This document shows, piece by piece, positions 15,553 through 25,091 of a stretch of 37,400 nucleotides of DNA. This DNA comes from Bacteroidota bacterium (GTDB taxonomy: Bacteria > Bacteroidota > Bacteroidia > Bacteroidales > Lentimicrobiaceae), in the NCBI GenBank assembly GCA_023441805.1, contig JAEZNO010000005.1, forward strand, positions 1-37,400. Reading direction: 5' to 3'. Both the position numbers and the translations under genes were made by a program. Below the pieces are notes generated by a model. That model saw only the letters and a program-made list of their open reading frames with translations. It did not search any database and had not been told where the DNA came from. Each line of letters begins with the position of its first letter. Within the stretch, counting starts at the first letter, position 1.

Positions 15553-16772
15553 TCGTGGAAACATTCAGATCACTCCGTCATCCTAACTTCAGACTTTTCT
15601 TTTTTGGCCAGATAATCTCATTGCCCGGTAACTGGATACAGAACATTGCAATGGGCTGGCTTGTGTTCCGACTTACTGATTCGGCATTCTTACTCGGTGT
15701 AGTTGGTTTTGCCTCCCAAATCCCTGCATTTTTCGTCACACCTTTTGCGGGAGTATTTGCTGATAAACTCAACCGCAGGAATGTACTGATAACTACACAG
15801 ATAACCGCTATGACTATTGCATTGGGACTGGCTATACTGACACTTACCGACAAAATAACTATTCCTATAATCATCATTGGTGCTGTAATCAACGGTATTG
15901 CTTTTGCCATCGATAATCCTTTTCGTCATGCATTCCTGGTAAATATCATTGATGATCGTAAAGATCTTCCCAACGCAATTGCCCTCAATTCTACGATGTT
16001 CAATTCAGCACGCTTCATAGGTCCGCCTATCGGCGGATTCTTAGTTGCTGTTGCAGGCGAAGGTGTCTGCTTTTTGGTTAACGGACTGAGCTATATTGCA
16101 GTAGTTGCTTCACTATTGATGATGCGCACAGCCCCATTTGTTAAGGTTCAAAGTGAAACATCAATATTTTCTGATCTCATTAGTGGTATAAAATATGCGT
16201 TTGGAACCGCTCATATAAGAATATTGATTCTCGTTGTGATTGTTGTAAGTCTTGTTGGGCTTCCTTTTCAGGTATTTATGCCTGTGTTTGCCAAAGTCAT
16301 ACTGGCAGGTGACTCACAAACTCTCGGCTTTCTAACCGGAGCATTGGGGGCAGGAGCACTTATGGGTGCATTATTGCTTGCCAATCAGAAGTCTGTATCG
16401 AAATTCCCAAACATAATCTTCTCATCATCTCTAATGTTCAGCATTGGATTGGGGATTTTTACATTATCGCATGTTTTCTGGATCTCGATGGTAGCACTCA
16501 TCATTACAGGATTCGGTATGGTGGCTTTATTCGCAGCTTGCAATACACTGCTTCAGACTGTGGTTGTTGAGAATATGAGAGGCCGGGTGGTTGCATTTTA
16601 TAGTATGTCGTTCATGGGATTTACACCCATTGGTAGTTTCCTTATCGGTAGTATTACTGAATTTGCCGGCGTACAAACTACTCTTGCCGTTGCAGCCGGC
16701 CTATGCCTGCTCATTGGCTTTTGGTATTATCGTAATATGCCGGTTGTAAAGAAATCTCTTCTGAATTTTTAA
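15540..16772 (+). CDS. MFS transporter, EntS/MFS_3-type exporter
   Basis: A 410-residue, 12-helix major facilitator protein. The N-terminal segment LRHPNFRLFFFGQIISLPGNWIQNIAMGWLVF and the loop motif FADKLNRRNVL after helix 2 are typical of the MFS_3/EntS-like exporter group. FAIDNPFRHAFLVNII and GGFLVAVAGEGVCFLVN follow in helices 4-6. A cytoplasmic loop of about 20 residues separates the two halves. Substrate unknown; exporters of this type move siderophores or small drugs. The start is ambiguous: GTG at 15540 overlaps the acyltransferase gene, while GTG at 15555, two bases after its stop, lies in a second copy of the same 11 bases. The gene ends at a bidirectional terminator shared with the convergent T9SS cargo gene. 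Confidence 0.9.
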   Translation: METLVVETFRSLRHPNFRLFFFGQIISLPGNWIQNIAMGWLVFRLTDSAFLLGVVGFASQIPAFFVTPFAGVFADKLNRRNVLITTQITAMTIALGLAILTLTDKITIPIIIIGAVINGIAFAIDNPFRHAFLVNIIDDRKDLPNAIALNSTMFNSARFIGPPIGGFLVAVAGEGVCFLVNGLSYIAVVASLLMMRTAPFVKVQSETSIFSDLISGIKYAFGTAHIRILILVVIVVSLVGLPFQVFMPVFAKVILAGDSQTLGFLTGALGAGALMGALLLANQKSVSKFPNIIFSSSLMFSIGLGIFTLSHVFWISMVALIITGFGMVALFAACNTLLQTVVVENMRGRVVAFYSMSFMGFTPIGSFLIGSITEFAGVQTTLAVAAGLCLLIGFWYYRNMPVVKKSLLNF

Positions 16773-16780
16773 GGGCATAA

Positions 16781-16815
16781 AAAAAAGAGCCCTCGACCGA
16801 AGGCTCTTTTTTTTT
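16781..16815. terminator. Bidirectional terminator
   Basis: GAGCC (16787-16791) pairs with GGCTC (16802-16806), extended by A-run/T-run pairing. A run of nine T follows on the plus strand and eight on the minus strand. It serves the MFS gene and the convergent T9SS cargo gene. Confidence 0.9.
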
Positions 16816-16833
16816 CTATAATGGGGCTGTTAG

Positions 16834-18948
16834 CTATCTTGTAACTACAAATCTAACTGCTTTTTCACTACCTGCTGATTTAGCTTTTAAGATATACAAC
16901 CCTGCAGGAAGAGAATTTACGTTGATTGACTGTTGTCCTGAAGCTGCTGTTACTTCAATAGTCTGTAACAAATTACCAACTATACTGTAAACTTCAAGAG
17001 TCTTAACGTTTGTTATATCGCTAACGTATAAAGTATTTGTAACAGGGTTAGGATATACTTTAAAGTCAATCACAGGTACATAAGGAACACCAATGTTCAA
17101 TAATGTTGTGAAATTAATAATGAAGCTTTGAGTCGGTACAGAGCTATAGTTCTCAAGTGGCAATACTTCAAGATAATATGCCTGATTGTATGCCAAATTT
17201 GGATTTGGGGTAATGGTAATTGCAGTTTTAGCATCATTGATTGTTGCTGTGAAACCAACAGGTTCACCTGTTACATCACCTTTTCTGAAATTTATAACAC
17301 TGGCAACATTATCGTTTGTTAAAACAACACCGCCAATTTTCCTTACAGGTTGTGAAAAATTAATGACTATAGGATCTCCAACAGGAACGTTTATAGCATT
17401 ATTCGGGATGCTGCTTGTAACTACAGCACCTGACTCAACTGAATAGCCTGATTGTACAATTTTCTTATCGCTTTGCTGGATAAAAATGGCAACCATCAGA
17501 TCATTCATCTCTTCAACATTGGTTGATGACATGTCGACCGTATGCTGATAGTTAAGAGTTTGTCCGGCAACGAGGTTAGCAGATGTGCCATTTCCGGTTG
17601 GAACCATATCCATCATAACATGGTGAAATTCAGTTTCACCATTGGTAGCAACATTCTGAGTTGTTTTCTTCTCAACAATTGCAATATGAACCTTAACATT
17701 GCTATAATTTAGATAAGGAATAATGTTACAGTTAATAATTACATTATTGCCTGAAATTGTGTGTGTTGATTCAATAGCAACATTGGCCATTGTACCTGCT
17801 GTAGCATTGTAAGCATTATTAACACCAGCAGCACTTGTTGCCACTTTACTACCATCAACATACAAATCAGGAACAGCGTTAACACCATAATAACCTCTTC
17901 TTGTACCACCTTCAGCGGTATAATATGGATCACCAGATCCCGGCCAGTTCATTTGATATTTAATGAGAGTCAGATCATCATCTGTATGACCGGCCAGGAA
18001 TGGATTAAGAGTACCATTATTGAATGTTGCACATGGACCACAAGTTGAACTGGTGAATTCCTCAAACAATGGTTTATAGAAAATAAGTCTGTCAGGAATT
18101 GACAGTGCTCTTACTAAAGTATCATTAGCAGGATTATCATCCACTTCTCCGCCATTTACATTTGATATCCAAACGTACAGATTATATTCACCTTCGGGCA
18201 GGTTAAGAATATCAGCAGAAGTGTAATCAGCTGACATACCTGTAGATAGGTTCAATCCTGCCAGTTGAGTGGTGTGGGTGTCACCATCATCAACTTTCCA
18301 ATTAACATCAACTGATGTAACAGCAGTATTTCCAAGATTTGAAACCTTACCCTTTATTTGCTGGGGACCTGTAAAAAGTTGTGGAAGATCAACTGAAGCA
18401 ATAGCTGCATCCAGATCAAGAGGTTTAACTACTTCAACATCGTCAATATTCCAGCTGCTGAAAGCAGTGCTTGCACCGGTAACGAAGAAGCTGAACTGGA
18501 AATTTGATGCGCCTACATTCGCATTAGTAACAATAATAGTAACTCCTTCAGCATTAATAGTTGCAGTTGCTGATTTTGTCCAGACATTATTCCATGAACC
18601 ACCACTTACGCGGGTATCCACGCCAATTGTAAATGAAGATGCTCCACCTGCTTTTTCAAACATGTGCTTAAACCTGATAACCAGCTTAGAAGCACCTGTT
18701 GTGTTGATCTGCGGTGAAATAATCCTCATAGTAGTATTGGGGAATGAAGGATTGTTATCAATTACTAGCTCCGGAGCTGTTCCACCTGCCTTAGCGGTCT
18801 GAGGATTATCAAAATTCTGCTGATTTCCTAGAATCATCCATCCCGGGATTGGTATTGCACCACCACTAAATGACTCCTCGAAAATAACCTGCGACTGAAC
18901 ACTGCCAACGAGGAGTGCTCCTAAAATAATGAGTAGAAGTTTTTTCAT
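16834..18948 (-). CDS. T9SS-secreted Omp28/thioredoxin-like protein with Ig-like domain
   Basis: A 704-residue exported protein. Signal peptide 1-19 (MKKLLLIILGALLVGSVQSQ). About 20-175 is a MAM-like/choice-of-anchor beta domain (ESFSGGAIPIPGWMILGN ... SSWNIDDVEV). About 180-280 is a CARDB-like adhesion domain. About 290-500 is an Omp28-like thioredoxin-fold domain with a CGPC motif (STCGPCATFN). A bacterial Ig-like domain follows at about 510-615. The C-terminal 80 residues are a type A T9SS sorting domain (VYPNPVTNTLYV ... LPAGLYILKA), so it should be exported by the type IX system and attached to the surface. It is a tandem paralogue of the next gene upstream, with the Ig-like domain as the extra part. 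A redox or protein-disulfide role is inferred from the CGPC motif only. Confidence 0.88.
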   Translation of the reverse strand: MKKLLLIILGALLVGSVQSQVIFEESFSGGAIPIPGWMILGNQQNFDNPQTAKAGGTAPELVIDNNPSFPNTTMRIISPQINTTGASKLVIRFKHMFEKAGGASSFTIGVDTRVSGGSWNNVWTKSATATINAEGVTIIVTNANVGASNFQFSFFVTGASTAFSSWNIDDVEVVKPLDLDAAIASVDLPQLFTGPQQIKGKVSNLGNTAVTSVDVNWKVDDGDTHTTQLAGLNLSTGMSADYTSADILNLPEGEYNLYVWISNVNGGEVDDNPANDTLVRALSIPDRLIFYKPLFEEFTSSTCGPCATFNNGTLNPFLAGHTDDDLTLIKYQMNWPGSGDPYYTAEGGTRRGYYGVNAVPDLYVDGSKVATSAAGVNNAYNATAGTMANVAIESTHTISGNNVIINCNIIPYLNYSNVKVHIAIVEKKTTQNVATNGETEFHHVMMDMVPTGNGTSANLVAGQTLNYQHTVDMSSTNVEEMNDLMVAIFIQQSDKKIVQSGYSVESGAVVTSSIPNNAINVPVGDPIVINFSQPVRKIGGVVLTNDNVASVINFRKGDVTGEPVGFTATINDAKTAITITPNPNLAYNQAYYLEVLPLENYSSVPTQSFIINFTTLLNIGVPYVPVIDFKVYPNPVTNTLYVSDITNVKTLEVYSIVGNLLQTIEVTAASGQQSINVNSLPAGLYILKAKSAGSEKAVRFVVTR

Positions 18949-19045
18949 TTGCGCCTGATTATTAATTTGTTACGTGTTAAGGATTAAATATTTTTCTTGG
19001 TATATAAAAGTATGTAAATTTATGCATCCAATGCAAACTTTTAGT

Positions 19046-20824
19046 TTATTTTGAACTAATAAATTTACCGGTAAATAATTGACCTTCACCTATTACCCTT
19101 ACTGTATAAATTCCTTTGCCAAGATCATTTTTCAGTGAATAGGTTGATGTTCCCTTTAAAGTAACCGACTTTACAACGGTTCCCAACGAATTGAGTATTT
19201 CAATTTTCACTTCTTTACCTGCAGTTTCGGGTATGAGGATATTCAACTGATCAGACACAGGATTTGGATATATACTTAGCATCTCCGGTTGAATATCTTT
19301 TACTCCCACAGCACTTTTATAAGCATATGCAGCCTGAAACACCTCCTTAGTATCGGGGTCCTGAAGGAATAATGCCACACTCAAATCTTCCATATCTTCA
19401 ACAAACGTTGACGACATATCAACAGTGTGTTCGAAAGTTTGAACTTCACCGGCAGGAATTTCAGCATAAAGCTGTCCTGATGCACCAGGCACCATTTTCA
19501 TCATCACATGATGAAATTCAGTCTCACCATTTGATCCTACGTTTCCGGTAGTGACATTTTCAAAGACTACAATATGCAATGTAGTATTATACAGATGTGC
19601 ATAGCTTTTAAACTGGCCTCTGATGAGAAGGTTATTTTCATCAAGGATAGCAAAATTGCTGCTGAAATCAATAAAAGCCGGTGTATTCAAAGAACCATTA
19701 AATGCACTGTTAACGGCAGAACCTGAAGTTGAAACATTTTTTCCCTCCACATATAACATCGGAACAGCTCCCACTGAATAATATGCACTTCTTACACCGC
19801 CTTCCTGAGTGTAATATGGGTCACCTGAACCGGGCCAATTCATCTGGTATTTTACAAAAACTAATTGATCACCATTTGTTTCAAGGAACGGATTAAAAGT
19901 GCTGTTGTTAAAATTAGCACATGGACCACATGTTGAACTGGTGAACTCCTCAAAAAATGGAACTTTCTGAACTGTCTCGGATGGAACACTAAGAACTTTT
20001 ACATAAATATCATTATCCGGATTATCGTCAGGATTAACATTACCATTAACATTAGAAATCCAGATTTTTAAATTGTGCAACCCCGATTCCGGTGTGAGTA
20101 CTTCATTGCTCACATAAGTGTATCCATCACCTAATGCAAGATTGACTCCTGTAACATCAAAAGTGTGTACATCACTTTCATCCAATTGCCAGTTTACTTT
20201 AAAACTTGAAATATCAGCTAATCCGATATTTGAAATATTTGCGGTAACGTAATCAGAAATTAGGTAAGTAGGAACAGAAGTTCCAGCAACAGCAAGATCA
20301 GTTGCTGCCGGTATAATCAACCTGATATTATCAATTGACCATGAATTGAGGTTATAACTGTCGCCTGAAAAATAGATGCAAAACTGGAAATTTGAAGCTC
20401 CGGTATTTACATCATTTAATGTTACCATCACTTCAGTTGCAGGCACTGAACTATTAAGTGACAATTCCCAGGAAGTTAACCATTCACCACCGTTTGACCT
20501 GGTTGCAATGCCAATTTTATATGGCCCGCTATAATGGTCAACGAAATGATTAAACTGAACTAATACAGTCGAATGTCCGGTAAGATCAACTGAAGGAGAT
20601 ATCAGTCGTGAGATTCCGACAAAGTTGGGGTAGTAATAAAAATTAGCTTCAGGAGCAGTACCACCTGCATTGGCTGAAGTTTGAGACGACCAGTTGCCTG
20701 CATGAGCATCAATTGACCATCCTGAAGGAGGAAAAGAGCCGGCAAAATCCTCATTAATTACTACCTGAGCATTTGAAATTAATACGGTAAAAAAAATGGC
20801 AATGAGTAGAAGTACACGTTTCAT
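19046..20824 (-). CDS. T9SS-secreted Omp28/thioredoxin-like protein
   Basis: A 592-residue exported protein, paralogous to the gene 97 bases downstream on the same strand. Signal peptide 1-20. About 20-170 is a MAM-like beta domain (EDFAGSFPPSGWSIDAHAGN ... NSWSIDNIRL), about 175-275 a CARDB-like domain, and about 285-505 an Omp28-like thioredoxin-fold domain with CGPC (STCGPCANFN). It then goes directly to the type A sorting domain (IYPNPVSDQLNI ... KGIYTVRV), without the Ig-like domain of its paralogue. Export by T9SS is predicted. The gene starts 26 bases after the SOD stop codon, so it is probably transcribed with SOD. Function is unknown; the CGPC motif suggests surface thiol-disulfide chemistry. 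Confidence 0.88.
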   Translation of the reverse strand: MKRVLLLIAIFFTVLISNAQVVINEDFAGSFPPSGWSIDAHAGNWSSQTSANAGGTAPEANFYYYPNFVGISRLISPSVDLTGHSTVLVQFNHFVDHYSGPYKIGIATRSNGGEWLTSWELSLNSSVPATEVMVTLNDVNTGASNFQFCIYFSGDSYNLNSWSIDNIRLIIPAATDLAVAGTSVPTYLISDYVTANISNIGLADISSFKVNWQLDESDVHTFDVTGVNLALGDGYTYVSNEVLTPESGLHNLKIWISNVNGNVNPDDNPDNDIYVKVLSVPSETVQKVPFFEEFTSSTCGPCANFNNSTFNPFLETNGDQLVFVKYQMNWPGSGDPYYTQEGGVRSAYYSVGAVPMLYVEGKNVSTSGSAVNSAFNGSLNTPAFIDFSSNFAILDENNLLIRGQFKSYAHLYNTTLHIVVFENVTTGNVGSNGETEFHHVMMKMVPGASGQLYAEIPAGEVQTFEHTVDMSSTFVEDMEDLSVALFLQDPDTKEVFQAAYAYKSAVGVKDIQPEMLSIYPNPVSDQLNILIPETAGKEVKIEILNSLGTVVKSVTLKGTSTYSLKNDLGKGIYTVRVIGEGQLFTGKFISSK

Positions 20825-20850
20825 AAGCTTGACTTAGTTTTATAATTAGT

Positions 20851-21438
20851 TTATTTTAAGAGTGCATTAAATCTGGCTGATACTCTTTCCCAATCAACAA
20901 TACCCCAAAAGGCTTTTATGAAATCGGGACGGCGATTATGGTAATCGAGGTAATATGCATGCTCCCATACATCAAGTGTCAGTATTGGGATGTAACCTTC
21001 TGTCATCGGATTTGCGGCATTTGATGTCTGCATGATCTTCAATTTCTTCGAATCATCGACAACAAGCCAAACCCACCCTGATCCGAATAACTTAGTGGCT
21101 GCTTCAGTAAACTGCTCAATAAATTTATCGAGTGAGCCAAATTCATCATTTATTGCAGTCATTAATGTCAGGCCGAGAGTAGTAGCACCTTTCGACATGG
21201 ACTCCCAGAAAAATGTATGATTCCATACCTGGGCGGCATTATTAAAAATTGCTCCATCGGCCTCCCTGATTATTTGCTCAAGTTCTAAAGCCTCAAACCT
21301 GGTTCCTTTTATCAGATTATTGAGATTATTTACATAAGCCAGATGGTGTTTCCCATAATGGAAACTAATTGTTTTTTCGCTGATTACAGGTTCCAATGCA
21401 TTGGTAGCATATGGCAACGGGGGTAAATTAAACACCAT
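20851..21438 (-). CDS. sodB: Superoxide dismutase, Fe-type
   Basis: A 195-residue Fe/Mn-family superoxide dismutase converting superoxide to oxygen and hydrogen peroxide in the cytoplasm. Metal ligands are H27 (SFHYGKHH), H74 (VWNHTFFW), D156 and H160 (DVWEHAYYLDY). Q70 in FNNAAQVWNH is the second-sphere glutamine position of iron enzymes, and the other site has an Ala (NAANPM) in place of the MnSOD Gln, so iron or cambialistic use is predicted. The length is normal. It is the first gene of a probable transcript with the T9SS cargo genes and lies 119 bases after peptidase E. No TAnnTTTG box was seen directly upstream. The identity is certain. Confidence 0.97.
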   Translation of the reverse strand: MVFNLPPLPYATNALEPVISEKTISFHYGKHHLAYVNNLNNLIKGTRFEALELEQIIREADGAIFNNAAQVWNHTFFWESMSKGATTLGLTLMTAINDEFGSLDKFIEQFTEAATKLFGSGWVWLVVDDSKKLKIMQTSNAANPMTEGYIPILTLDVWEHAYYLDYHNRRPDFIKAFWGIVDWERVSARFNALLK

Positions 21439-21526
21439 AATAAAATGAATTAATGTTATTTAATCAGCAATTCGGTTTTGTACGATGAATTGCCTTGTGA
21501 GCTCATTTTTTAAGCATAAAACAGGC

Positions 21527-21549
21527 TGTAACGGTATATTACCGTCACA
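21527..21549 (-). terminator. Hairpin between peptidase E and SOD genes
   Basis: A 10-bp stem, with one G-T pair, around a three-base loop (TGTGACGGTA-ATA-TACCGTTACA on the minus strand). It starts nine bases after the peptidase E stop and is followed by TGTTTTAT. This fits a weak terminator; a palindromic operator for sodB, 90 bases upstream of its start, is the alternative. Confidence 0.5.
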
Positions 21550-21557
21550 ATGTACCT

Positions 21558-22277
21558 TTATGCTAACTGTGATAATAAAAACCCGATATCATCACCGGGA
21601 TTCATTTCAACCGGTGAAGTCCCAAACTTAAATACTCTCATAGGATTCCTTCCTTTAAGAGTAAGTTTCTGATCTTCAAGCAAAAGTAATGTAGCCTCTC
21701 TCAATCCTGCTACATAGATATCTTTATTTGCTACAAGAAATTCTTCAATACGCTGTTCTCTGGTTTCACCGCCATGATTAGCCGGATGTGCATCCAAATA
21801 ATGAGGATTTATTTGAAAAGGAATTAAACCCATACAGTTAAAACTCTTAGGCTCAACTATGGGCATATCGTTTGTTGTTCTAAGAGTAGGACAAGCTACA
21901 TTTGACCCTGCACTCCAACCCATATACGGCACACCCTGGTGAGCACGCTCACTTATAGCTTTCATAAGGCCTAAGCGTTGCATTTCGCGAACCAGGTGAA
22001 ATGTATTGCCACCGCCAACGGCAATTGCCTCAGCTTCCTGTATGGCTTTCAGCGGATCACCTTCTTTATGTATTGAATAAAGATCTAACCCAAGTGTATT
22101 GAATACATTTTTTACCTTCTGTTCATACTCGTCATACGAAAATGAAACACCTGCAAATGGAATGAACAGTACCTTCTTTACTCCATGAGTATCGCAATAG
22201 TTCTTTATTTCATTTTTACACCAGTCAAGATATGGTTCTCCCGGATTTGTCGAATTGCTGATAAGTAATAGCTTCAT
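21558..22277 (-). CDS. pepE: Peptidase E (alpha-aspartyl dipeptidase, family S51)
   Basis: A 239-residue serine peptidase that splits Asp-Xaa dipeptides. The catalytic Ser is S122 in GWSAGSN, with D137 (TNDMPI) and H159 (INPHYLD) completing the triad, at positions offset by two from E. coli PepE (120, 135, 157). GGGNTFHLVREM near 88-99 forms the substrate pocket. Length matches the family. Its own promoter, TTG-N19-TATATTTG, lies 41-70 bases upstream, so it starts a transcript. A hairpin follows its stop codon. High confidence. Confidence 0.95.
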   Translation of the reverse strand: MKLLLISNSTNPGEPYLDWCKNEIKNYCDTHGVKKVLFIPFAGVSFSYDEYEQKVKNVFNTLGLDLYSIHKEGDPLKAIQEAEAIAVGGGNTFHLVREMQRLGLMKAISERAHQGVPYMGWSAGSNVACPTLRTTNDMPIVEPKSFNCMGLIPFQINPHYLDAHPANHGGETREQRIEEFLVANKDIYVAGLREATLLLLEDQKLTLKGRNPMRVFKFGTSPVEMNPGDDIGFLLSQLA

Positions 22278-22317
22278 CTCTTATAATTATAGAATTACTA
22301 AATAGATATAATTATCA

Positions 22318-22347
22318 CAAATATAGAAGTATTGTGGCAAAAGCCAA
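22318..22347 (-). promoter_or_regulatory. Promoter of pepE
   Basis: On the minus strand TTG (22347-22345) is followed 19 bases later by TATATTTG (22325-22318), a full Bacteroidota promoter match, 40 bases before the ATG at 22277. Confidence 0.8.
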
Positions 22348-22401
22348 TGAATCAATGTTAAAAAGTGCAGAAATTAAGGGGATATTTAAAATGTATCAGG
22401 T

Positions 22402-25029
22402 TTATTTGCCTGCAGCGTAATACTTGTATACGCTCTCAAACCTTGTAAACCACTCATTTCCTTTGGTGTAATTTTTGAGCATGACTCTGATGTTCAAGTC
22501 AGGTGTTTCGTTTTTATCCTTTATTGCCAGGTTGCGGCCCAGGGATTCCTGCAGAGTGGTCGACAGTGCCTCAGGATAACCTGAGGTTCTAAGTTTATCA
22601 AGTAAAATGAAGGCCTGCTCAGGATGGTCATGTGATATCAAATTGCTTATCGCAAATTTTATAAGCTCTATGTCGTCTGATTTCATTGCAAGATCAAAAT
22701 ATCCGACATTAGGCAGTCCCGTTGTATCAAGGTTATAATAGCTGTATATTGATTCAGCCTGCTGAATCAAGGATGTAGCTTCAACAAACTTTTTCTCTTG
22801 CAACAACTCAAATGCTTCGGCAACCAGGCCATTCCATCTTATTTGATGCTTAAACTCATTCAATAACCTGTTAACTTCTGAAGTTGTCAAGCCGCATCCT
22901 GCTTTCTTGAAAGCAAGGTCTTTTGCTTCGTTTGATTTTGAAATTGCAGATTCAATCTTATTTTTCTTAAATAAATCTCTCACCTCTGTCAGAAGCGAAT
23001 TATATTTTCCTCTTGCCTCATTACACCATGTTTCGCCGGCTAATGCAAGAATTTTCTCATGCTGTTCTTTCACTATCTGCATATTATTTAAGTCCAAACG
23101 ACTTGCCATAGCCAAAGCTTCATTTGCTATTCTTAATGCACTATCGGGTTGTGAAGCCCAGTAAGCCTGTCGTGCCCTGGTATACTCTTCATTCAAATAC
23201 GGAATGCCTAATCGTATTGTTAATGTATCTAACAGTTCATGATTTGAGAAATGATATTTATTCAATAGTTCTACTGCCTCGGTCAAATTAATCAACACAT
23301 CATCACTCACATGAAGTTTGGCATTTTTAGCACAATTTTGCAAGAGTGAATTATACTTTTGATGTGCGATTCTTGTTTCTAATTCAAACTGATAAGATTT
23401 ATCAGGGTAAAATGCCGGATATGATGAAGCAAAATGAATGGCATCCTCTAATGCACCGGCAGCCTTAGGGTAATCACCGGCGGATATGGCAGCTTCTGTC
23501 ATGTTTATCATTCTGTGATAAATTGACCTGACTGCAATCAAAAGTCCTCCCTCAGCCTTCTCCTTCAAGAAGTCTTGATATCCATTTAATAAATCAATTG
23601 CCTTTTCAAATTCTGACAATGCATCGTTAAATCTGCCTGCCGAAATTGAGTTGTGACCCAATTTGATATAACTTTCAGCCATTCGGACATAAATGTCCTT
23701 AAAAGGCCCATTGGTGGAGTTAGTCATGTTGTACCTTGTAGTGTAATTTTCTATCTCTTCAAGGTATTTTTCTGCAAGCGAGACAAGATTCTTGTCAAGT
23801 GCTTTTTGCATTATTTCAGTATATGATGAGACCAACCCTTTGCGTGCTTCAGTAAGTGCATTCTCAATATTATCGGTCAAATGATCATAAGGTGTAAGGT
23901 TCATGAATTTTAACGCTCCCGATAGTAAATCAACGGCTTCAACATACCGGTTAGATTTTATCAGATTGGCACTTTCATTAATATACTCTCTCAGAATAGC
24001 ATGCGTAAGTTTTGATACATCAAAATTCTTTATACCTCTTGATTTCAGTTCATTGGCAAATAGCGAATAAGCTGATTGTAATTGCCATGCATTTATGGAG
24101 TTGGCAAATAGCTTATAGAAAAAAGGACTGCTGTAATAATCAACCTTCCTCGAAAGTAATATTGCCTCACGCAGACTGTTTATATAAGCTGAAGCAAATT
24201 CTTCATACATATTTCCTTTAAGCAACTCAATCTCACTCTTATTAATAAATTCAGTGTATTCAGAGAGGTTATATTTCACTATGGGAATCTTTTGTGCTAA
24301 TCTTAAGGGGTCGGCTCCCGGAACAACTTCCGAAGTAGCATTCATTGATTCTTCTATGAGATAAATGCCCTTGGTGGCAATAATGTATGTTTTAACTGCA
24401 TCCTCAAGGGAATTGGATTTCTTTCGTGCTTTCTGAATTTTTCTCAGAAGTGTGTCGGCTAATAGAGATGATGCATAATAGTTACGAATCGACATCAGCT
24501 CCAATTCCATCTTACGATAATCATCTTCTGTAAAGCTTAGTCCCAGTATATTAACCTTAACCTGAGTTGCCTCATTCCAGAGTGAATCAGGAAAAGCACC
24601 TACCTCAGTCATCCCCTCATCCATTACAACAACCCGTTGATAATTTAAAATTTCACCACGCCGGGGATTGTCGACTGAAATCCTAACATTATATGCTGAG
24701 GGCACCAGTAGTTTTTCGAGGTTATAATCTCTGAGGTTAATGTCACCGGTTATTTCTAGCGGTTTAACATCAAGAAGTATATAAAGTGAATCATTCTGTC
24801 GGTAACTCACTGTATATCTGTGCCTCAATGTGTAATTAAACGAAGTCTTTTCAGGAACCTTCAGATGTGCGAGAGCCAGTTGGTTGAGTGCTTTATTGTT
24901 TAGCGACCGCTCATATGGGACATATTTAAAGACAAATCTTGAGGTATCGCTATGCTCAAAAATTACCTGGGCATTTAAAGCAAACGGCAGTAAGATTATT
25001 AGTATAAGGAAGAGTTTGAATCGGAACAT
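22402..25029 (-). CDS. Large exported helical-repeat (TPR-like) protein, unknown function
   Basis: An 875-residue protein with a signal peptide (MFRFKLFLILIILLPFALNAQ). Residues about 22-170 are beta-rich, with repeated strands around residues 60-135, and the rest is almost entirely helical. Several degenerate TPR-like units can be seen, for example SAGRFNDALSEFEKAIDLL and SAGDYPKAAGALEDAIHFA. I do not recognise a named family. It lies 59 bases downstream of the PorE-like gene on the same strand and is likely co-transcribed, which suggests a role at the outer membrane or in the T9SS. It has only a few cysteines. An alternative is a lipoprotein-independent periplasmic scaffold. Confidence 0.8.
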   Translation of the reverse strand: MFRFKLFLILIILLPFALNAQVIFEHSDTSRFVFKYVPYERSLNNKALNQLALAHLKVPEKTSFNYTLRHRYTVSYRQNDSLYILLDVKPLEITGDINLRDYNLEKLLVPSAYNVRISVDNPRRGEILNYQRVVVMDEGMTEVGAFPDSLWNEATQVKVNILGLSFTEDDYRKMELELMSIRNYYASSLLADTLLRKIQKARKKSNSLEDAVKTYIIATKGIYLIEESMNATSEVVPGADPLRLAQKIPIVKYNLSEYTEFINKSEIELLKGNMYEEFASAYINSLREAILLSRKVDYYSSPFFYKLFANSINAWQLQSAYSLFANELKSRGIKNFDVSKLTHAILREYINESANLIKSNRYVEAVDLLSGALKFMNLTPYDHLTDNIENALTEARKGLVSSYTEIMQKALDKNLVSLAEKYLEEIENYTTRYNMTNSTNGPFKDIYVRMAESYIKLGHNSISAGRFNDALSEFEKAIDLLNGYQDFLKEKAEGGLLIAVRSIYHRMINMTEAAISAGDYPKAAGALEDAIHFASSYPAFYPDKSYQFELETRIAHQKYNSLLQNCAKNAKLHVSDDVLINLTEAVELLNKYHFSNHELLDTLTIRLGIPYLNEEYTRARQAYWASQPDSALRIANEALAMASRLDLNNMQIVKEQHEKILALAGETWCNEARGKYNSLLTEVRDLFKKNKIESAISKSNEAKDLAFKKAGCGLTTSEVNRLLNEFKHQIRWNGLVAEAFELLQEKKFVEATSLIQQAESIYSYYNLDTTGLPNVGYFDLAMKSDDIELIKFAISNLISHDHPEQAFILLDKLRTSGYPEALSTTLQESLGRNLAIKDKNETPDLNIRVMLKNYTKGNEWFTRFESVYKYYAAGK

Positions 25030-25073
25030 AGTGACTTGCTAACACCACAAAAATAGGCAACTTTTGAGAATGG

Positions 25074-25091
25074 TTTCGATTGTTTCAATTA
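25074..25091 (+). repeat. Two units of the 9-bp repeat at the 3' end of the PorE-like gene
   Basis: TTTCGATTG followed by TTTCAATTA. This is the same unit as the array at 2971-3006. The second unit contains the stop codon of the PorE-like gene (25089-25091). Confidence 0.7.

Noticed and set aside
21527..21549. SOD operator of Fur or OxyR type
   Set aside because: The palindrome is followed by T-rich sequence right after the peptidase E stop and does not resemble a Fur box, so a terminator is the simpler reading; not fully excluded.
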